Below, one piece after another: positions 40,101 through 52,100 of a stretch of 64,000 bases of DNA. Position 1 is the first letter of the stretch. Each line of letters starts with the position of its first letter. A program made the position numbers and the translations under genes. The stretch is from Lamellibrachia columna. Lineage: Eukaryota > Annelida > Polychaeta > Sabellida > Siboglinidae. Below the pieces are notes generated by a model. It was not told the origin of the DNA and did not search any database. It was given only the letters and a program-made list of their open reading frames with translations. The stretch covers positions 29,241,023 to 29,305,022 of the forward strand of contig OY759263.1 of the NCBI GenBank assembly GCA_963662155.1, read 5' to 3'.

Positions 40101-43100
40101 GAAGCAGCATTGTCAGTTTGATACAACCTTAATGTGTGTAAACTCGGATGAGAAGATCTTCATGCGAGGCGTCTTGATGAACCCTGAGGAGCAGCTCTTC
40201 CTAGCGGCATCACAGTTCAGTTCTGTAGTTCCCCAGTCCAGTGTCACGTCCTCTTGCTGGGAGCCGTAGGGATACACTCGCTTCCGTGCCACTGATCAAG
40301 TATAAATAATGTAGTGAATGAATGCCAAATAATTGTGATAAAATATGTACTCACCATTAGTGACTACTACTGAATGCATCATGTGTTCGTGTGTCAGCAT
40401 ACTGCATTTTTGCTGACTCAAAATCTAGTTGAATAGTAATATAAACTAACAATTATTTATGAAAATCTGCAGAATTCACCCACCATGATTGTTAAGCCAG
40501 CAGGTACCTTAATAAGTTTACGGTGTCCATCATTAGACCTATCATTTTAACCATATTATCCACCTCAGCTCCTCAACATGCCCATGCCAGTGTTGACAAC
40601 TTACAGGGTCAATCAAATGTGAACTGATTACCAAGATTGTCTAATTGTCTGCTAAGACTTGCACCCTGAACTCTTAGGTGCTTTAGATGCTGAGCTGTTA
40701 GGTGCTTTAGATGCTGAGCTTTTAGGTGCTTTAGATGCTGAGCTTTTAGGTGCTTTAGATGCTGAGCTTTTAGGTGCTTTAGATGCTGAGCTTTTAGGTG
40801 CTTTAGATGCATTATGTATCTACATCTTTAAAGTAGCTGGGGTTCAGTAGAAGTTTTAAAGATAAACCACTAATTCCTTCACAAGTTATAGTTGAAATAC
40901 TAAATAATACTCCAGATTAAAAAACTTAAGACATTTTTATTTGTTGATGTTTCGTAACTTTTAACTTTTTTTATAAATATGAAAAAAAAAACACCCACAA
41001 AATGCCAACTTATATAATTTTTAGAACATTCCCAAACAAATAAATGACATACATATGTACATATAAGTATAGTAGTGTCATTGATGATCCCACAAGTTAT
41101 TTTGGTCAACATGAACAAGTGTCAGCTGCTACAATGCAAGGAAGATTTTAGCAGAAATTTGAATGACAGCCCAAACTCAGTGTATGTTTTACACAAACCC
41201 TTCATTAATCCTAGTGAAAAGTCGTGGAAAGTTGCATAGATGTAAGACATGTTCACATGCCAAATTGTAGCTTCATATGTCTTGTAGTTTTTGTAAAACA
41301 TTTAATTATGTAATGTTTCCTGGTTATTAGTAATAACAGAAATGTCAATAGATTTGCGTATCATGCTTTAAATGTGATGTTTTTCACAACCATTTTACGT
41401 ATTGTTGACAAAACATATAATGATCATTTCTAATATTGACATGTCCCCTTAATTTTACAGCCACAAAAATCTGAACCTGCATTTGTAACGTCTTCTTGTC
41501 TATCAAGATTGGATTACACTTACAGATTATGTTTACATGTGCATAATTGGTATAACCGAATCATGGGCCAACAAAGACATATCAGATGCTGAATAAGGAC
41601 TGACAGATACGTAATGTTTAGGAGAGATCGAATAGGAAGTGGGGAGGAGAGTCATTTTATATATTAAAGAATCTATTCTAGCTTATGAAATAAAATTAGA
41701 AAGGGAAGCAAATTGCGATGAAGCTGTTTGGTGCAATATAGTTACAGGATATTCAACATTAACTATTGGATTAGTTTACCGAAGCCCAAACATAAACGAA
41801 GAGGATAACAGAAAAATACAAAATGCTACAAAGGAAGTGAGTAAAGGGAAATGTATCATAATGGGAGATTTTAACCACAGACACAGAAATCTCTAGAAGA
41901 TGTACTGTTCTTAGAGGATACCGTCTTTAGATGATATTGGTGGAGGATATTATTTATCATTCTTAGATGATATTGGTGGAGGATATTATTTAGGGGAATA
42001 CCATCATGTGGTTACTGACCTTGGAAGCTACTTTACTGGCAGGGATGTCTCATGGGACACTGCATGTGACAAGTAGGGTATTAATAGGGATTAATGACGA
42101 GGTATCACTACACCACCATTAATGCCGAGGTATCACTATACCACCATTATTTTGACAAGATAATCTATTTCATTTGAAAACATTTTGATTGACATAATAA
42201 TGTATACCAAACAATCATGTGTGCATGTGTTTGTAATGTGCATGTGTGTTTGCAATGTGCATGTGTGTTTGCAATGTGCATGCATGTCCGGAAGTGCACG
42301 GAGATGAACATAATTGAACAAGTTGTGTACATTAAGAGTCATGTGTACGTAGACTACCTGTCTCACAGTGGACGCCCGTGTAGAGGTCTGGCAGACAACT
42401 ACAGGCGTAGCCATTAACCAGGTTGTTGCAGCTGCCTCCATTCTGACACGGAGCACTCAGACACTCGTCAGTGTCTACAAACACACGTTAAACAACTCAT
42501 TAAACATCAACAACTTCAGTCAATGTTCCTGCTCACAAATTTCACCAATAATTAATTTTAGCATTAGTAGTATTTTGAAGCAACTTCAGTGTCTTGAGAT
42601 ATAAATGCATTTGTCCCACAACAATACATTTTCCTTGGTTTTATGCTGTGTATTAAGTTGATACTTGCTTATTTCGCAATTCTGTCCAGTGACGCCAACA
42701 ACACAGGCACATGAGTAATTGTATCTTCCCTCGCTTGTGCAGTTGCTACCGTGTTGACAGGGGTCTGACACACAAGGATCTTCAACTGCAACATCCATGA
42801 TATATACAGTTTATGTAGTCCAAACTTCCAAATAAATCCTAACTGCATGAGCACACAGTTGCTAATTTAAAGTCACATCCACACTTTGAGGTAACCAAAG
42901 GAATATTTCCATAGTACTAAGAATAAAGTTGATTTAATTCTTTTATTGGTTTACTTGTTAGGGAGTATTACCTTTTATTGGTTTACTTGTTAGGGAGTAT
43001 TACCTTTTATTGGTTTACTTTTTAGGGAACCAGGCTAAATACAGTTGCATCTCAGATTGCACATTTAACCAAATAATTACAATGTACTTCACATGGAGGC

Positions 43101-46100
43101 ATTCTCCTTGACAAATTAAGCAATGGAAGCATCAGGGGCAAGATACAAGCAAATATACCATGAATCATGCACCTGAAGCCAGTCCAGAGAAGCTAACAAC
43201 AATGTGGACTGGTTCTGTATGTACCATCTTAACTGCAGGTTTCGTTACTTAGCTGCATGTGTTAGTTGGCTTGGCTGTGTGTATTGCTTGGCTGTGTGGA
43301 TTGCTTGGCTGTGTGTATTGCTTGGTCGTGTGTATTGCTTGGTCGTGTGTATTGCTTGGTTGTGTGTATTGCTTGGCTGTGTGTATTGCTTGGCTGTGTG
43401 TATTGCTTGGCTGTGTGTATTGCTTGGCTGTGTGTACTGCTTGGTTGTGTGTATTGCTTGGTTGTGTGTATTGCTTGGTTGTGTGTATTGCTTGGCTGTG
43501 TGTATTGCTTGGTTTTGTGTATTGCTTGGTTGTGTGTATTGCTTTGCTGTGTGTATTGCTTGGTTGTGTGTATTGCTTGGTTGTGTGTATTGCTTGGTTG
43601 TGTGTATTGCTTGGTTGTGTGTATTGCTTGGCTGTGTGTATTGCTTGGTTGTGTGTACTGCTTGGTTGTGTGTACTGCTTGGTTTTGTGTACTGCTTGGT
43701 TGTGTGTATTGCTTGGTTGTGTGTATTGCTTGGTTGTGTGTATTGCTTGGTTGTGTGTATTGCTTGGCTGTGTGTATTGCTTGGCTGTGTGTATTGCTTG
43801 GTTGTGTGTATTGCTTGGTTGTGTGTATTGCTTGGTTTTGTGTAGTGTTTGGTTGTGTGTACTGCTTGGTTGTGTGTATTGCTTGGTTGTGTGTATTGCT
43901 TGGTTGTGTGTATTGCTTGGTTGTGTGTATTGCTTGGTTGTGTGTATTGCTTGGATGTGTGTACTGCTTGGTTGTGTGTACTGTTTGGTTGTGTGTATTG
44001 CTTGGTTGTGTGTATTGCTTGGTTGTGTGCATTGCTTGGTTGTGTGCATTGCTTGGTTGTGTGTACTGCTTGGTTGTGTGTACTGCTTGGTTGTGTGTAT
44101 TGCTTGGTTGTGTGTATTGCTTGGTTGTGTGTATTGCTTGGTTGTGTGTACTGTTTGGCTGTGTGTATTGCTTGGCTGTGCAATGCTTGACTGTGTGTAT
44201 TGCTTGGTTGTGTGTATTGCTTGGTTGTGTGTATTGCTGGGTTGCGTGTATTGCTTGGCTGTGTGTATTGCTTGGCTGCGTGAATTGCTTGGCTGCGTGT
44301 ATTGCTTGGCTGTGTGTTTTGCTTGGTTTTGTGTATTGCTTGGTTTTGTGTATTGCTTGGTTGTGTGTATTGCCTCGTTGTGTGTATTGCTTGGTTGTGT
44401 GTATTGCTTGGTTGTGTGTATTGCTTGGTTGTGTGTATTGCTTGGTTGTGTGTATTGCTTGGTTGTGTGTATTGCTTGGTTGTGTGTATTGCTTGGTTGT
44501 GTGAATTGCTTGGCTGTGTGTATTGCTTTGCTGTGTATATTGCTTGGCTGTGTGTATTGCTTGGTTGTGTGTATTGCTTGGCTGTGTGTATTGCTTGGTT
44601 GTGTGTATTGCTTGGTTGTGTGTATTGCCTCGTTGTGTGTATTGCTTGGTTGTGTGTATTGCTTGGTTGTGTGTATTGCTTGGTTGTGTGTATTGCTTGG
44701 TTGTGTGTATTGCTTGGTTGTGTGTATTGCTTGGCTGTGTGTATTGCTTTGCTGTGTATATTGCTTGGCTGTGTGTATTGCTTGGTTGTGTGTATTGCTT
44801 GGTTGTGTGTATTGCTTGGTTGCGTGTATTGCTTGGTTGCATGTATTGCTTGGTTGTGTGTATTGCTTGGTTGTGTGTATTGCTTGGTTTTGTGTATTGC
44901 TTGGTTGTGTGTATTGCTTGGTTGTATGTGTTGTTTGGCTGTGTGTGTTGCTTGGTTGTGTGTGTTGCTTGGTTGTGTGTATTGCTTGGCTGTGTGTATT
45001 GCTTGGTTGCGTGTACTGCTTGGTTGCGTGTATTGCTTGGTTGCGTGTATTGCTTGGTTGCGTGTATTGCTTGGTTGCGTGTATTGCTTGGTTGCGTGTA
45101 TTGCTTGGTTGCGTGTACTGCTTGGTTGCGTGTACTGCTTGGTTGTGTGTACTGCTTGGTTGTGTGTACTGCTTGGTTGTGTGTATTGCTTGGTTGTGTG
45201 TATTGCTTGGCTGTGTGAATTGCTTGGCTGCGTGTATTGCTTGGCTGTGTGAATTGCTTGGCTATGTGTATTGCTTGGTTTTGTGTATTGTTTGGCTGTG
45301 TGTATAGCTTGGTTGTGTGTGTATTGTTTGGCTGTGTGTACTGCTTGGCTGTGTGTATTGCAGGTGACAGTGTACCAGTACACTTTCATGTAACTGGTAC
45401 TCTGTCGCCTGACCAGTACACTAGCTGTCACCTGACTGGTACAATGTCATCTAATCGGTACATTGTCACCTGACCAATACACTGTCACCTGATCAGTTCA
45501 CAGTCACCTGACTGGTACACTGTCATATCTGACCAATACATTGTCACCTGACCAGTAGACGGTTACCTGACCAATACAAGACATTGACTTCATTGAAAGA
45601 AATAATGACTGATATATGATGTGTGAAACATTGACATTGACATTGCATGCAGAGCGAGTATGATCCATGCTGCTGGTCAGAGTGAGCAAGTACATTTCAC
45701 ATCCTGTACTTACATATGCAGTCATCCTGTGATGTTTTGCCCTCTCCGTCTGTTTTCCAGTAGGCAGGGTCTCCACAGGACGTACAGTTGTCCATGCGGT
45801 CACTGCGGTATGTACCAGGTGGACAGTCTTGACATGTGCCTGGGTCTTGGCCCACACGGAATTGACCAGCTGGACATTTCACTGGAGCACACAATGGACA
45901 CAACATGTGAAGGCATGTCTGGACAGGCACTGCAGGAGCAATGGACACATGTACGCACGCACGTACACACACATGCACGCACACTCAAATGCGCACACAC
46001 GCATATGCACGCATGCACACCACAGCACAATGGTAGTGTTAGAACTTGATGAGACTGCTTGGTTCAGTTTACTTACTTAGGTTTACTAAGGTTGTTCCTG

Positions 46101-49100
46101 ACCACAGGCGGTGACCTCGATGGTCAGATCTACAACTTTCCCTTGAAATGCTCTACGACTTCCTGGCAAGGTGGCTTTGTAGTTGTAGAGAAATTCTTCA
46201 GTACTCCAATGTTAATAACTAGTTTTTAAATGAGTTGACACTTCGGGCAGTCACAACTACTTCCGTTAAACCATTCCATAATTTTGTAACTCTAAGTGAG
46301 AAGCAGTTGTAGCTCACTCTGACAGTGTACTGACAGTGTCAGAACTTGACAAGAATGCATGGTTCATTTGTAGCTCACTCTGACAGTGCACTGACAGTGT
46401 CAGAACTTGACAAGAATGCATGGTTCATTTGTAGCTCACTCTGACAGTGCACTGACAGTGTCAGAACTTGACGAGAATGCAAAGTTCAGTTGTAGCTCAC
46501 TCTGACAGTGCACTGACAGTGTCAGAACTTGACGAGAATGCATGGTTCAGTTGTAGCTCACTCTGACAGTGCACTGACAGTGTCAGAACTTGACGAGAAT
46601 GCATGGTTCAGTTGTAGCTCACTCTGACAGTGCACTGACAGTGTCAGAACTTGACGAGAATGCAAGGTTCAGTTGTAGCTCACTCCGACAGTGCACTGAC
46701 AGTGTTAGAACTTGACGAGAATGCATGGTTCAGTTGTAGCTCACTCTGACAGTGCACTGACAGTGTTAGAACTAGACGAGAATGCATGGTTCAGTTGTAG
46801 CTCACTCTGACAGTGCACTGACAGTGTTAGAACTAGACGAGAATGCATGGTTCAGTTGTAGCTCACTCTGACAGTGCACTGACAGTGTCAGAACTTGACG
46901 AGAATGCAAGGTTCAGTTGTAGCTCACTCTGACAGTGCACTGACAGTGTTAGAACTTGACGAGAATGCATGGTTCAGTTGTAGCTCACTCTGACAGTGCA
47001 CTGACAGTGTCAGAACTTGACGAGAATGCATGGTTCAGTTGTAGCTCACTCTGACAGTGCACTGACAGTGTCAGAACTTGACGAGAATGCAAGGTTCAGT
47101 TGTAGCTCACTCCGACAGTGCACTGACAGTGTTAGAACTTGACGAGAATGCATGGTTCAGTTGTAGCTCACTCTGACAGTGCACTGACAGTGTTAGAACT
47201 AGACGAGAATGCACGGTTCAGTTGTAGCTCACTCTGACAGTGCACTGACAGTGTTAGAACTAGACGAGAATGCATGGTTCAGTTGTAGCTCACACTGACA
47301 GTGCACTGACAGTGTTAGAACTAGACGAGAATGCATGGTTCAGTTGTAGCTCACTCTGACAGTGCACTGACAGTGTCAGAACTAGACGAGAATGCATGAT
47401 TCAGTTGTAGCTCACTCTGACAGTGCACTGACAGTGTTAGAACTAGACGAGAATGCATGGTTCAGTTGTAGCTCACTCCGACAGTGCACTGACAGTGTTA
47501 GAACTAGACGAGAATGCATGGTTCAGTTGTAGCTCACTCTGACAGTGCACTGACAGTGTTAGAACTAGACGAGAATGCATGATTCAGTTGTAGCTCACTC
47601 TGACAGTGCACTGATAGTGTTAGAACTTGACGAGAATGCATGGTTCAGTTGTAGCTCACTCTGACAGTGCACTGACTGTGTTAGAACTTGACGAGAATGT
47701 ATGGTTCAGTTGTAGCTCACTCTGACAGTGCACTGACAGTGTTAGAACTTGACGAGAATGCATGGTTCAGTTGTAGCTCACTCTGACAGTGCACTGACAG
47801 TGTTAGAACTTGACGAGAATGCATGGTTCATTTGTAGCTCACTCTGACAGTGCACTGATAGTGTTAGAACTTGACGAGAATGCATGGTTCAGTTGTAGCT
47901 CACTCTGACAGTGCACTGACTGTGTTAGAACTTGACGAGAATGCATGGTTCAGTTGTAGCTCACTCTGACAGTGCACTGACAGTGTTAGAACTTGACGAG
48001 AATGCATGGTTCAGTTGTAGCTCACTCTGACAGTGCACTGACAGTGTTAGAACTTGACGAGAATGCATGGTTCATTTGTAGCTCACTCTGACAGTGCACT
48101 GATAGTGTTAGAACTTGACGAGAATGCATGGTTCAGTTGTAGCTCACTCTGACAGTGCACTGACAGTGTTAGAACTTGACGAGAATGCATGGTTCAGTTG
48201 TAGCTCACTCTGACAGTGCACTGACTGTGTTAGAACTTGACGAGAATGCATGGTTCAGTTGTAGCTCACTCTGACAGTGCACTGACTGTGTTAGAACTTG
48301 ACGAGAATGCATGGTTCAGTGGTAGCTCACTCTGACAGTGCACTGATAGTGTTAGAACTTGACGAGAATGCATGGTTCAGTTGTAGCTCACTCCAACACT
48401 GACAGTGTTAGAACCTAAGATGAAGGCACTCACCTAGTGAGCAAGCCTCAACACCAGTGCCTCCCTCTGCTGGTGTAGTCCAGTCAGCCGGACAATGTGT
48501 ACACACAGAGTTTTCCCCTAGCTTCCTGTAGGTGCCGACCTCACAGCTCACACAATGTCCATCTGGCTTCAACTCTTCTCCACTTGGACAATCATCTGGT
48601 AAGAGAAATAGATTAGGTTACATACGATGCTGCAAGCTATCTGGTGACAGAAATACTGCATTTGGCCAACAGCTCAGTAAGTAATTAAAGTTATGCTACC
48701 AGGTACTTCATATATCCGCAGTGCTAAGGGGAAAGACAAAACTCACCAAGGCATTCAGTTTCTGCTGTGGCTGTCTGCGTGAGTGTTTTCTTGCCAATGG
48801 CACAAGCCAAGCAGTAGGTGCGACCAGTGGCTGGCTGGTAGTAACCATAGCCACACGGCTCACAGCTACGACTGGATACGTTGAAGAAGTGGCCAGCGGC
48901 ACACGAATCTAGAACAGTCACAAGCTTCATACCTCAGTTTAACAAGATTTAGTCCAAGGCAAAACACCCAGATGGCAAACAGACAAGCAAGCCATCGGCT
49001 TAAAGAGAGTACAATGATTATTCTTCTGATATATCTGTCTTAGTCAATGTCCTGTGCAGTCACTGTGACTTAGTTGACACTACCGTGACACTGCTGTCTT

Positions 49101-52100
49101 ACCTATGCAGCCTCTGTGACTTAATTGACACTGCTGTCTTACCTATGCAGTCACAGTGACTTAGCTGACACTGCCATGACATTGCTGTCTTACCTATGCA
49201 TTCACAATGACTTAGCTGACACTGCCGTCTTACCTATGCAGTCACCGTGACTTAGCTGACACTGCTTGCTTACCTATGCATTCACAGTGACTTAGATGAC
49301 ACTGCCATCTTACCTATGCATTCACAGTGACTTAGCTGACACTGCCATCTTACCTATGCATTCACAGTGACTTAGCTGACACTGCCGTCTTACCTATGCA
49401 TTCACCGTGACTTAGCTGACACTGCCGTCTTACCTATGCATTCACCGTGACTTAGCTGACACTGCTGGCTTATTTATGCATTCACAGTGACTTAGCTGAC
49501 ACTGCTGGCTTACCTATGCATTCACAGTGACTTAGCTGACACTGCCGTCTTACCTATGCATTCACAGTGACTTAGCTGACACTGCCGTCTTACCTATGCA
49601 TTCACCGTGACTTAGCTGACATTGCTGTCTTACCTATGCAGTCACCGTGACTTAGCTGACACTGCTGGCTTATCTATGCATTCACAGTGACTTAGCTGAC
49701 ACTGCTGGCTTACCTATGCATTCACAGTGACTTAGCTGACACTGCCGTCTTACCTATGCAGTCACCGTGACTTAGCTGACACTGCTGTCTTACCTATGCA
49801 GTCACCGTGACTTAGTTTATACTGCTGTCTTACCTATGCAGTCATCATGACTGGTGGAGCCAAATGTCTCCGTTGTGTTTCCTGACTCACAGGCCACACA
49901 ACCAGTGTCTGTGTGGCCTCTGTAGGAGCCAATGGGACAGTCATCACATGTCTTGGTGGTACTGTTATACACTCTCCCGGCTGTGCATCTCACTGAAAGT
50001 GGCAAATGTTACAAGTAAATGTCAAGAAATTATGAATATATTATTGTTTACTTAAAAATGTACACATAGATATAGTATCAAATATATCTCAGCAAACTTA
50101 TAATATTAGGTCTGAGATAAGAGAAAGTAGAACTCACTTGTTACTAACATCAACAGAATTCACCACAATATGAGTGTCACTGATAAAATGCTGCTTCCAG
50201 CTATTTATTACAATAGCATGTGATCTTATTTATTACAATAGCATGTGATCTTATTTATTACAATAGCATGTGATCTTATTTATTACAATAGCATGTGATC
50301 TTCATAAAACCTACATTTAAAAAAAATATATTTAAAATTATTATGGATCCTGTCATGGATTAGTTAAGCGTGCCCATATATCACTATTTGATACCACAGT
50401 GTCACCAACTGCCTGATAGTTGACACTACGTACCACAAGTGTCACCAACTGCCTGATAGTCGACACTACATACCACAAGTGTCACCAACTGCCTGATAGT
50501 TGACACCACATAATAGAAGTTTCACCAACTGCCTGATAGTTGACACCATGTACCACAAGTGTCACCAACTGCCTGATAGTTGACACCATGTACCACAAGT
50601 GTCACCAACTGCCTGATAGTTGACACCATACACTACAACTTGTCACCAACCACCTGATAGTTGACACCACATACCACAAGTGTCACCAACTGCCTGATAG
50701 TTGACATCACATGACACTTCTTCTTCAATCCAGAATGACATCCGATCAATGTCTTTTGCCCCAGTCATGACCTGAACAGAATAATGGGGACATTTACACA
50801 ATGTGCACTGTACACACAGGAATGATGAACAGTAATACTACACAATGTGTACACACAGGAATGATGAACAGTAATACTACACAATGTGTACACACAGGAA
50901 TGATGAACAGTAATACTACACAATGTGTACACACAGGAATGATGAACAGTAATACTACACAATGTGTACACACAGGAATGATGAACAGTAATACTACACA
51001 ATGTGTACACACAGGAATGATGAACATTAATAATGCACAATGTGTACACACAGGAATGATGAACAGTAATACTACACAATGTGTACACACAGGAATGATG
51101 AACATTAATAATGCACAATGTGTACACACAGGAATGATGAACAGTAATACTACACAATGTGTACACACATGAATGATGAACATTAATAATGCACAATGTG
51201 TACACACAGGAATGATGAACAGTAATACTACACAATGTGTACACACAGGAATGATGAACAGTAATACTACACAATGTGTACACACAGGAATGATGAACAG
51301 TAATACTACACAATGTGTACACACAGGAATGATGAACAGTAATACTACACAATGTGTACACACAGGAATGATGAACAGTAATACTACACAATGTGTACAC
51401 ACAGGAATGATGAACAGTAATACTACACAATGTGTACACACAGGAATGATGAACAGTAATACTACACAATGTGGACACACAGGAATGATGAACAGTAATA
51501 CTACACAATGTGTACACACAGGAATGATGAACAGTAATACTACACAATGTGTACACACAGGAATGATGAACAGTAATACTACACAATGTGTACACACAGG
51601 AATGATGAAAGGTATAAAACTATACATTGGTGGCACAGCACAGCAGTTTCTTTTGTGGACTAGTAGCTTTTGCTGACATTGATGACACACAGTGAGCAGC
51701 TTTTATTGACATTGATGACATGCAATGATCAGCTTTTATTGACATCATTGACATGCAATGAGTAGTTTTTGTTGACACTGATGACACAATGCATAGCTTT
51801 TGCTGACACAAGTCACACAATGAATAACTTATGTTGACACTGATCATGACTGATGACACAATTAATAACTTTTGTCAATACATGTGATACAATGAAAAGA
51901 TTCTGTTGACACTAAAAAGACAGTGAATACTTTTTGTTGACATGGTGACACAACAGGTAACTTTTTTTACAATAAATAGTTAGCTCATAACTGGGATAAA
52001 ATTTGGAATTAAAAAGCATAGTTCAGATCTGTTGCGAATTGTGAAATGCTAGTGAAATGTAATAAAATGCTACAGGATGCAGTGTATGAAGAACTTACTG

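Noticed and set aside
42655..42665. GTATCA as donor of exon 19
   Set aside because: It would place a TGA in the next exon within two codons and destroy the EGF linker, whereas GCAAGT four bases earlier preserves both.
43245..45431. Very long open frames (up to 728 codons) on both strands
   Set aside because: They are produced by a stop-free 17-bp tandem repeat read in different phases; composition is purely repetitive and both strands are equally open.
46308..48405. CRISPR-like array of direct repeats
   Set aside because: The units are contiguous tandem repeats without unique spacers, and the DNA is eukaryotic.
50765..51690. Open frames of 276-298 codons (-) and 167 codons (+)
   Set aside because: A 39-bp unit is 13 codons, so frames stay open in both directions. 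No splice signals or domain.
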